DNA of 5,963 nt from an uncultured Collinsella sp. (lineage in GTDB: Bacteria; Actinomycetota; Coriobacteriia; Coriobacteriales; Coriobacteriaceae), in assembly GCA_900544755.1 (NCBI GenBank), contig UQWQ01000106.1:1-5963 (forward strand), in the 5' to 3' direction. The number at the start of each line of letters is the position of its first letter. Position 1 is the stretch's first letter. The notes under the pieces were generated by a model that was not told the origin of the DNA, ran no database searches, and saw only the letters and a list, made by a program, of their open reading frames with translations. Of this stretch, positions 1 to 4,759 are shown piece by piece. A program made the translations under genes and the position numbers.

Positions 1-882
1 GACAAGAAAACGAAGCTGGAGCGCCTGAATTTCCTCGACTCCCAGGGCAATGTCACTAAAGCCGGGCTCCTGGCTGCGGGTGCCTATCCTCAGCAGTTCT
101 ATCCCAAGCTCTTTATCGATGTGGCGGTCTATGCCGGAACGCAGAAGGGCGCGGCGGGGTCGTTGAGGTTCATGGACCGTACGATCTGCGAGGGAACGTT
201 GGGCGAGATGATTTCGGATGCTGTCGCGGCTGTCGCCAAAAACCTGCGCCGCACCGTGACCGTCCAAGGCATTTCGCGTATCGACTCGCTGGAGATTCCC
301 GAGGAGGTCCTGCGTGAGGCAATCGCCAACGCGGTTATCCACAGGGAATACGGGGATCGGTTCTGTGGGCAATCGATCGCCGTCGACGTTTTTGACGATC
401 GTATCGAGGTGGTGAACCCCGGCGGCCTATACGGAGGAAAGACTCGCGAGAACCTGTTTGACGGCAGCTCCCGATGTCGCAATGCGACGCTTGTGAAGCT
501 CATGTCGCTTGTTCCATTGCCCGACGGTGCGGGCTCTCCTGCCGAAGGCAACGGATCGGGCATTCCAATGATGCTCGATGCCATGCGTGCGCACGGTCTG
601 GCCGAGCCATTGTTTTGCCCGGGTTTCGACCGGTTTAAGGTTGTCCTCTACCGAGCGAAGGTTGAGCAAATCGATCATGGCGGGGACTTAATTGTGGCGG
701 CACTCAAGCGCAACGGCGAACTGGGAACACGTGAACTGGCAGAATGCACGGGACTCACCGTCTCCCAGGTTAGGACGCGCGTCAATGCGCTTATCGCGCA
801 GGGCAAGCTAGAGCCTACGGCCGCGACGACGAGCCGTAACCGCAAGTATCGACTAACAGGGCGTGCAGGGCAGATGCGCTAG
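1..882 (+). CDS. AlbA_2/HATPase_c_4-type putative transcriptional regulator, C-terminal part (5' truncated)
   Basis: The frame is open from base 1 to the TAG at 880-882, giving 293 residues with no start inside that has to be used, so the gene begins upstream of the window. Residues about 101-117 contain the ATP-binding N-box, EVLREAIANAVIHREY (E106, N110, HREY 114-117). FDDRIEVVNPGG follows, and then a glycine-rich GNGSGIP (183-189). This order is typical of the C-terminal ATPase-like domain found behind AlbA/Schlafen-type DNA-binding domains, often annotated as 'ATP-binding protein' or 'RecG-like'. The last 65 residues (about 229-287) look like a winged helix: IVAALKRNGELGTRELAECTGL, then a recognition-helix-like VSQVRTRVNALIAQGKL, then a basic tail. 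The expected N-terminal AlbA_2 domain is outside the window. The role is probably DNA binding and regulation, but target and ligand are unknown. No convincing terminator follows it. Nothing links it to the downstream operon except proximity. Confidence 0.85.
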   Translation, partial: DKKTKLERLNFLDSQGNVTKAGLLAAGAYPQQFYPKLFIDVAVYAGTQKGAAGSLRFMDRTICEGTLGEMISDAVAAVAKNLRRTVTVQGISRIDSLEIPEEVLREAIANAVIHREYGDRFCGQSIAVDVFDDRIEVVNPGGLYGGKTRENLFDGSSRCRNATLVKLMSLVPLPDGAGSPAEGNGSGIPMMLDAMRAHGLAEPLFCPGFDRFKVVLYRAKVEQIDHGGDLIVAALKRNGELGTRELAECTGLTVSQVRTRVNALIAQGKLEPTAATTSRNRKYRLTGRAGQMR

Positions 883-925
883 CGGCTGCCGCGCCTCACA
901 TCCGCGCCATTTCACGCAGCGCACA

Positions 926-953
926 TCGAAACCTGCGGCAAAGCAGGTACAAT
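926..953 (+). promoter_or_regulatory. Candidate promoter of the PilZ operon
   Basis: TACAAT at 948-953 is a 5/6 match to the -10 consensus. A weak -35 candidate, TCGAAA (926-931), lies 16 bases upstream with 4/6 matches to TTGACA. Transcription would start near 960, giving a leader of about 50 bases before the ATG at 1012. It sits in the 129-base gap after an unrelated gene, which is where a new operon promoter would be expected. Confidence 0.45.
931..948. promoter_or_regulatory. Perfect inverted repeat inside the PilZ promoter (possible operator)
   Basis: ACCTGC (931-936) and GCAGGT (943-948) are exact reverse complements separated by GGCAAA. The repeat fills the -35/-10 spacer of the candidate promoter and touches the first base of the -10. 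This is a suitable place for a repressor or a MerR-like activator. The regulator is not identifiable from sequence. A 6-bp arm pair could also be chance. Confidence 0.3.
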
Positions 954-1011
954 AGCCCAATGTGCATCGCGCACGACGATGGTATCGGCGCCCGCGACTG
1001 GGGGAGACAAC

Positions 1012-1677
1012 ATGGCAGAGCAACAGATAACGCCGGGGACCAAGCTTCAGGTGGCATTCGACGTGCCCATGGGCCAAAAAACCGACTTCAACATGCTCGC
1101 CACGTACAAAGAGAACCTGGACGATGCGTACTTCCTTATGAGCGCGCCCATGCTCGCCGGCAAGCCGCTCATCATGGACGAAAACCAAAAGCTGCTGCTG
1201 CAATACAAAGTGGGCGAGGAGACGTTCGTGCTCGCCGGCTATCCCGAGGCAGTCGAGAAAAAGGGCATCCGCACCTATTGGAAAATGCGCAAAGTCGCCG
1301 AGCAGCGCAGCTTCGTCAAGCGCCGCGACGAGCGTTTTAAGGTCGCCATGCGCCTGACCTACCAGCGCGACAACGCGCCGACCCCTGAGCCCGAGGACGC
1401 CATGACCATCGACGTCTCGGCCGGCGGCCTGGCCGTCTACCTCAACGACTACCCCGACGTGGGCGAGGCCCTGGCCGTACAAATGCCCACGATCCGCCTG
1501 CAGGGCGAGCGCCACGAGCTGCCCGAGCAGCTGGGCATCGTGTGCTGGGTGCGCCGCGCGCCCAAGGGCAGCCTGTATCGCAACGTCTGCGGCCTGCAGT
1601 TCCGCTACGCCGACGACATGGAGCGCGAGTTCGTCAAAGAATACGTCGGCTACATCCGCACCAAATATAAGATCTGA
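1012..1677 (+). CDS. PilZ-domain c-di-GMP receptor protein with YcgR-like N-terminal domain
   Basis: Predicted 221-residue soluble protein that should bind the second messenger cyclic di-GMP. The start at 1012 is chosen over the in-frame ATG at 979 because GGGGGAG (1000-1006) sits 5 bases ahead of it. Residues about 5-95 form a beta-rich segment like the PilZN/YcgR N-terminal domain (note SAPMLAGKPL at 44-53). The PilZ domain follows. Both ligand motifs are intact: RxxxR at R104-R108 within KRRDERFKV, and [D/N]xSxxG as DVSAGG (D134, S136, G139). The domain continues to the GLQFRYADD strand near residue 194. No membrane segment or enzymatic domain is present, so it is probably an effector acting through a partner. 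The next gene begins 5 bases after the stop and lacks a clear ribosome binding site of its own, making its membrane-protein product the leading partner candidate. Family assignment is firm; the partner is inference. Confidence 0.88.
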   Translation: MAEQQITPGTKLQVAFDVPMGQKTDFNMLATYKENLDDAYFLMSAPMLAGKPLIMDENQKLLLQYKVGEETFVLAGYPEAVEKKGIRTYWKMRKVAEQRSFVKRRDERFKVAMRLTYQRDNAPTPEPEDAMTIDVSAGGLAVYLNDYPDVGEALAVQMPTIRLQGERHELPEQLGIVCWVRRAPKGSLYRNVCGLQFRYADDMEREFVKEYVGYIRTKYKI

Positions 1678-1682
1678 TCGCC

Positions 1683-2888
1683 ATGGCACTGTTCAAGCGT
1701 AACGACAACAAAGATCAAGCCGCCGAGGATTTGGCCGAGGATTTGGCGCAGGACCAAGCCGAGGGCGTGGCCGATAATTTGGCCGAGCGCCAGGCCGAGC
1801 GCCAGACCGTGGACACGTCGGCAGACGCGCCCGCCGCCAATGCCGAGAACGCGCCCGGCGAGGACTCCGCGCCCGACCAGGCCCCCGCCTCCCGCAAGCG
1901 CTTTGGCAAGCCCAAACCCAAACGCAAGCCCAAACTCAAGCGCGACCTACGCGGCGTCGTACGCATCGAGGAGCTGGAGCAGGCACTGGCCGACCAGGAC
2001 CTCGACGACATCGACCCCGACGCGGTCGTGTCCATGTACATGCCCAAGCGTCGCATGGAGCGCATCGGCACGGCGCTGCTGCGCATGGACAAGTTGCAAA
2101 AGGCCCTCGTGGTGCTGGCGCTTGCCTTTGGCGTGCTGTTTGCCCTGTCGTTTATGCAGGAAAACATGGGCAACTTCACCATCAACCTCAACCGCCTGGA
2201 GCTGTTCCGCCGCGGCGTGGCCATTGCCGACAACGGCGACTTTAACAACGCCACCGCGCGCCTGGCGGCCGACGCCGTGGACAACGGCACCAATATCGCC
2301 GCCGACGACCTGCCCGACAACCTGGATAACGTCGACGGCAGCCACAACGGCAAAAACTACGTGGCGTACACCTTCTATATCCGTAACGCCGGCAAGACCG
2401 ATCTGGGCTACAGTGCCAAGCTTAAGGTGGTTAGCGCCAGCAAGGGCGTGGAGAAGGCGGCGCGCGTGAGGGTGTATCGCAATGGCGAGCCCACCACCTA
2501 CGCGGCTGCCGCGGCCGACGGCAATCCCGAGCCCAACACCGAGCCGTTTGCGTCCAAAGACGTGGTGACGACCATCAGCCACGCGAACTTCCGCGTGGGC
2601 GACGTGGACAAGTACACCGTGGTCATTTGGCTGGACGGCGACGACCCGGAGTGCGTGGACAAGATTATTGGCGGCGCGGTGGAGTTCGGTTTTGACTTCG
2701 ATTCGTCTGAGACTGACGATTCGAGCCTGTTTGTTAAGTTCGTGCAGGATATTGCCGACACCCTGACCGGCAACGACCCCATTAGCGCGAGCGGCAACGA
2801 GGCGCCCGATTACTACAAGGAACACAACGTGACCTGGAGTAACCGTCGCAACCAAAAGAACTCGCCCGTGAAAGATGGCGACAAGTAG
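1683..2888 (+). CDS. Single-pass membrane protein with TasA/camelysin-like extracellular domain
   Basis: A 401-residue protein. Residues 14-41 are seven tetrads of the form A-(E/D/Q)-x-(L/Q/V). Residues 42-70 are Ala/Pro/Asp-rich and probably disordered. Residues 71-90 are strongly basic (KPKPKRKPKLKR). Residues 93-140 form a probably helical cytoplasmic segment. One transmembrane helix spans 141-158 (ALVVLALAFGVLFALSFM); the positive charges before it predict N-in, C-out. The outside part has LFRRGVAIADNGDF (174-187), GSHNGKNYVAYTFYIRNAGKTD (219-240), ARVRVYRNGEPTTYA (260-274) and VDKYTVVIWLDGDDPECV (308-325). I recognise this series from uncharacterised Firmicutes surface proteins related to TasA/camelysin. 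The tail from about 345 is polar and has no LPXTG motif. It has one cysteine, C324. There is no clear Shine-Dalgarno sequence, so translation is probably coupled to the PilZ gene. Role inferred: anchor or sensor of an extracellular matrix. Confidence 0.75.
   Translation: MALFKRNDNKDQAAEDLAEDLAQDQAEGVADNLAERQAERQTVDTSADAPAANAENAPGEDSAPDQAPASRKRFGKPKPKRKPKLKRDLRGVVRIEELEQALADQDLDDIDPDAVVSMYMPKRRMERIGTALLRMDKLQKALVVLALAFGVLFALSFMQENMGNFTINLNRLELFRRGVAIADNGDFNNATARLAADAVDNGTNIAADDLPDNLDNVDGSHNGKNYVAYTFYIRNAGKTDLGYSAKLKVVSASKGVEKAARVRVYRNGEPTTYAAAAADGNPEPNTEPFASKDVVTTISHANFRVGDVDKYTVVIWLDGDDPECVDKIIGGAVEFGFDFDSSETDDSSLFVKFVQDIADTLTGNDPISASGNEAPDYYKEHNVTWSNRRNQKNSPVKDGDK
1722..1745 (+). repeat. Tandem 12-bp direct repeat, two exact copies
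   Basis: GCCGAGGATTTG occurs at 1722-1733 and again at 1734-1745, encoding AEDL twice in the N-terminal tetrad region of the 401-residue membrane protein. Copy-number change would be in frame. Confidence 0.9.
1782..1805 (+). repeat. Second tandem 12-bp direct repeat, two exact copies
   Basis: GCCGAGCGCCAG occurs at 1782-1793 and 1794-1805, encoding AERQ twice. It has the same unit length and reading phase as the repeat at 1722-1745 but a different sequence beyond GCCGAG, which suggests the tetrad region grew by repeated local duplication. Confidence 0.9.
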
Positions 2889-2895
2889 AACGAAC

Positions 2896-2935
2896 AAGCG
2901 CCGGGCCGGGATCGATTTCCCGGCCCGGCGCTTTT
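2896..2935. terminator. Strong, probably bidirectional intrinsic terminator between convergent genes
   Basis: Arms 2896-2911 and 2918-2933 pair perfectly over 16 bp (core GCGCCGGGCCGGG) with a 6-base loop, TCGATT. The plus-strand product ends in a short T run (2932-2935). In the other direction the stem starts 3 bases beyond the minus-strand gene's stop and is followed by the T-rich CTTGTTCGTTC, so it can also end that transcript. Confidence 0.88.
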
Positions 2936-2936
2936 G

Positions 2937-3449
2937 CTATGCGCAAGTGTTGTCTTTGGAGGCGCTGCCGTTGCCCGTGGCGGCATCCAGCAGGAACAGT
3001 CGCAGCGCGAGCTTGATCGCGTAGCCCGGTTTGACCTGCACCGCGTCTCCCATGCGCTCACCCAGGTCGCTGCAGTAGGCGTAAACGTCGCGGATGAGGT
3101 CCGCGCCCGAGAGGGTGAACATGTAGCCCGCGTCCGAAAGCGCGTTGGGTGCTGCGGGCAGTCCTGCGGCCGCACAAAAGCTCGCAAGGTCGGGGCTCAT
3201 GACGGCCTCGTAGTCAATCGCGTGTCCGTCCTCCTGGGCGGTCTGCTCCTGCTCGCGGGTGTACGACAACGTCGCCGCCAGCACAAAGCTGGGCGTGGGG
3301 GCGTTGACGTCGTCGGTGGTGGCGACGAGCTTGCCGGCCGCCTGCGTGACCAACCAGGCGACTTCGCGCTGGCAGCGGACGGCTTTGCGCGTCACCGGCT
3401 TGATCGATCCGACGGAAACGCTTCCCTTGGGTTGAGTGGCGGCAGGCAT
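2937..3449 (-). CDS. Hypothetical protein, 170 residues
   Basis: I do not recognise this family. The start is the ATG read from 3449 down. It is preceded on the minus strand by GGGAGGG (3459-3453), which puts GGAGG 4 bases ahead of the ATG. A TTG five codons upstream (3464) is less likely because it would place this ribosome binding site inside the gene. The protein looks soluble, with no signal peptide or membrane segment. It has Ala-rich probable helices, an acidic middle (TREQEQTAQEDGHAIDYEAV, about 64-83), four scattered cysteines (C26, C92, C126, C169) and a likely amphipathic helix YAIKLALRLFLLDA near 143-156. A usable promoter and a terminator at its stop support it as a real monocistronic gene. 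It lies convergent to the PilZ operon and divergent from the fibre-subunit genes, so co-function cannot be inferred from operon structure. Confidence 0.7.
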   Translation of the reverse strand: MPAATQPKGSVSVGSIKPVTRKAVRCQREVAWLVTQAAGKLVATTDDVNAPTPSFVLAATLSYTREQEQTAQEDGHAIDYEAVMSPDLASFCAAAGLPAAPNALSDAGYMFTLSGADLIRDVYAYCSDLGERMGDAVQVKPGYAIKLALRLFLLDAATGNGSASKDNTCA

Positions 3450-3487
3450 GAGCCCTCCCAACAAATAGCCCGTTTAGCAGGCAAAAA

Positions 3488-3499
3488 TGACACGTGCCA
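3488..3499. promoter_or_regulatory. Imperfect palindrome at the minus-strand transcription start
   Basis: TGACACGTGCCA matches its own reverse complement at 10 of 12 positions, centred on CACGTG. It overlaps the start point expected from the TATACT box at 3504-3509 (about 3497), where a repressor could act. Short palindromes of this size are common by chance. Confidence 0.2.
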
Positions 3500-3503
3500 C
3501 ACC

Positions 3504-3509
3504 AGTATA
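3504..3509 (-). promoter_or_regulatory. Candidate -10 box for the minus-strand hypothetical gene
   Basis: Read on the minus strand this is TATACT, a 5/6 match to the -10 consensus. It would give a leader of roughly 48 bases before the ATG at 3449. No good -35 is visible at the usual spacing, since the upstream sequence is C/T-rich. Confidence 0.4.
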
Positions 3510-3727
3510 GCGAGTGGGGAAGGGCTAGGGCGAAGCTTGGCGGAAAGTGGATGTATGCGATGACGTGGCGCTGCGGTCGCAAGGCTTAAGAGGGACTTAC
3601 GGCTTTGCGGGATAGAGATCAAATAAGGTAAACGATGTTCACATGGCACCACATATAACCCGAGGTAGACCTATGAATCTGCCGGAATGTGGGCTGCCGA
3701 AAACTCATAAGGAAATCGTAAGAATTA

Positions 3728-3736
3728 TGGTATTCT
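3728..3736 (+). promoter_or_regulatory. Candidate extended -10 promoter of the secreted-protein operon
   Basis: TGGTATTCT combines an upstream TG (3728-3729), one spacer base and TATTCT (3731-3736), the layout of an extended -10 promoter that can work without a -35. Indeed none is visible at the right spacing. The start would be near 3743-3744, leaving a leader of about 103 bases before 3847. Confidence 0.35.
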
Positions 3737-3743
3737 CAATTCC

Positions 3744-3824
3744 ATGTCTAAAGGATGGGCAAGCAACATCCAACACGAAAGCGCGGGCTCCCCTTCCGGG
3801 CTTCTCGAGGGTCATCTGGGATGA
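3744..3824 (+). CDS. Possible leader mini-ORF, 26 codons
   Basis: ATG at 3744 to TGA at 3822-3824, beginning MSKGWASNIQHES. It has no Shine-Dalgarno sequence, but the predicted transcription start of the extended -10 promoter falls on or one base before its ATG, so it could be translated leaderless. It ends 22 bases before the start of the secreted-protein gene. No homology is recognised and an open frame this short can easily be chance. Confidence 0.18.
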   Translation: MSKGWASNIQHESAGSPSGLLEGHLG

Positions 3825-3846
3825 ATGGGGAAAGAAAGGGGTCCGC

Positions 3847-4689
3847 ATGGATACCAAGGCATTAAAAAAGCAGATGGGCGCCGCCATCGCCATGGTCCTC
3901 GTGGCAGCCGTAGCCCTCGGCTCCGCCACCTTCGCATGGTTTGTGAGCAACAACACGGTTAAGGCCGAGACCGCAACGATCTCTGCCCAGTCGAACGCTC
4001 CGTTCCTGAAGATTGCTAAGACCGACGAAGAGCTCAACAACACGAGCATTTCCTTCGCGGTTGCCGGCGCAGCGGCTAAGGGTCTGTACCCATCGCAGGT
4101 CGTGAATGGTAAGGAAGGCTCTCTCGTTACCGAAACTACCAAGCCGCTTTTCCAGTCTGCATATGCGCAGAAAAAGGGCGAAGCTACGATTCTTGAGCAT
4201 TCTCGCTATGATGTTGGCGATCCTAAGGCCGCCGTTGACGGAGAGTTTGCCATCGCAGAAACCTTTAAGATTGGCACCAGTGATGCAAAGGCCGGCTCTT
4301 TCAAGAGTCTTAAAGTCTCCAAGGTTGAAGTTACGGGCTCTGGCGCGACCGACGAAAATGGTCTCAAAGACGCCGTCTCCGTTTTGCTGGTGTGCGGTGA
4401 TAAGTGGGGCGTGTACAAGGTCTCGGAGAATGGCGCGCTGGTAAGCGCTTATTTCGACAACACTGCGGTTACTGGTAACAACACCGACGGCGTTCTTGCC
4501 GACGCGATTGACGCTGGTGGCTCTGTTAACGTTACGGCCTATGTCTTCTATGACGGCTCTGCCGAAAAAGTTTACACCGATAACTTCACTTTTCTTAAGA
4601 ATGTTGGTGTGAATATCTCGTTTACCGCCACCCCGGTCAACACCCAGGGCAAAGACGTGGCGGGCGCAAACAACGCTGTCACTAGGTAA
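3847..4689 (+). CDS. Secreted TasA/camelysin-like fibre subunit candidate (SipW-type signal peptide), first copy
   Basis: A 280-residue exported protein. The start at 3847 is chosen over an in-frame ATG at 3643 because AAAGGGG (3835-3841) lies 5 bases ahead and because it begins exactly at a signal peptide: MDTKALKKQ, a hydrophobic core at 10-25, then SATFAWFVSNNTVKAETATISA (26-47). By analogy with TasA, cleavage is expected after A30, leaving WFVSNN as the mature N-terminus. The rest is a Ser/Thr/Gly/Val-rich probable beta-sandwich with alternating strands, including VSVLLVCGDKWGVYKV (177-192), VNVTAYVFYDG (227-237) and a final VGVNISFTATPV (253-264). It has one cysteine, C183, and no LPXTG motif or second membrane segment. 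It heads a two-gene unit with 4760-5719, with no strong terminator between them. No SipW signal peptidase gene is in the window. Family placement rests on the N-terminal pattern and domain layout and is less certain than 'secreted'. Confidence 0.72.
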   Translation: MDTKALKKQMGAAIAMVLVAAVALGSATFAWFVSNNTVKAETATISAQSNAPFLKIAKTDEELNNTSISFAVAGAAAKGLYPSQVVNGKEGSLVTETTKPLFQSAYAQKKGEATILEHSRYDVGDPKAAVDGEFAIAETFKIGTSDAKAGSFKSLKVSKVEVTGSGATDENGLKDAVSVLLVCGDKWGVYKVSENGALVSAYFDNTAVTGNNTDGVLADAIDAGGSVNVTAYVFYDGSAEKVYTDNFTFLKNVGVNISFTATPVNTQGKDVAGANNAVTR

Positions 4690-4746
4690 ACTAAGCTATC
4701 CCATGCGTTTTAACGGGAGGCCGGCTTATGCGCCGTTTTGTTTTTG

Positions 4747-4754
4747 AAAGGAGG
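4747..4754 (+). promoter_or_regulatory. Ribosome binding site fixing a GTG start
   Basis: AAAGGAGG, a near-perfect anti-16S match, ends 5 bases before the GTG at 4760. It is stronger than the site of the upstream gene (AAAGGGG), consistent with independent, efficient initiation of the second subunit. Confidence 0.85.
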
Positions 4755-4759
4755 ATTAC

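Larger units (their letters stand above)
3450..3846. other. 397-base divergent intergenic region
   Basis: No convincing protein gene fills this stretch. Open frames on both strands here lack ribosome binding sites and recognisable motifs. It holds the minus-strand gene's ribosome binding site (3453-3459), candidate -10 box and palindrome. Bases 3510-3720 show nothing I can assign, apart from an isolated TATAAC (3654-3659) without a -35. Next come an extended -10 element (3728-3736), and a leader with a small hairpin (GGATG 3753-3757 with CATCC 3767-3771), a short open frame (3744-3824) and the Shine-Dalgarno AAAGGGG (3835-3841) of the first secreted-protein gene. It does not match the c-di-GMP riboswitch consensus as I know it. 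Confidence 0.6.

Noticed and set aside
877..893. Terminator after the first gene
   Set aside because: CGCTAGCG (877-884) and nearby GC-rich bases are palindromic, but the stem is very short and no T run follows.
979..1011. Upstream ATG for the PilZ protein
   Set aside because: No Shine-Dalgarno sequence precedes 979, while GGGGGAG is correctly spaced for 1012; the added 11 residues resemble no part of the family.
853..1689. Long open frame on the minus strand opposite the PilZ gene
   Set aside because: The plus strand encodes intact PilZ motifs; the minus-strand frame is low-complexity and spans promoter DNA.
1947..2897. Long open frame on the minus strand opposite the membrane-protein gene
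   Set aside because: It is an antisense shadow of GC-rich coding DNA. It is rich in Val, His, Gly and Ala without motifs, and the plus-strand gene has a recognisable domain structure and operon context.
2934..3563. Plus-strand open frame opposite the hypothetical minus-strand gene
   Set aside because: It starts next to the terminator stem without a ribosome binding site, while the minus strand has GGGAGGG, a -10 candidate and a terminator at its stop.
3643..3846. N-terminal extension of the first secreted protein from the in-frame ATG at 3643
   Set aside because: It has no ribosome binding site, would bury the signal peptide 68 residues inside the protein, and crosses the predicted promoter. 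The ATG at 3847 has a proper Shine-Dalgarno sequence.
3750..3846. c-di-GMP riboswitch in the leader of the secreted-subunit operon
   Set aside because: It was looked for because of the PilZ gene nearby. The conserved bulges and the tetraloop-receptor pattern I know for class I and II are not visible; only a small hairpin is.
3821..3865. Second mini-ORF overlapping the first at ATGA
   Set aside because: It would run over the Shine-Dalgarno sequence and start of the real gene, has no ribosome binding site and encodes nothing recognisable.
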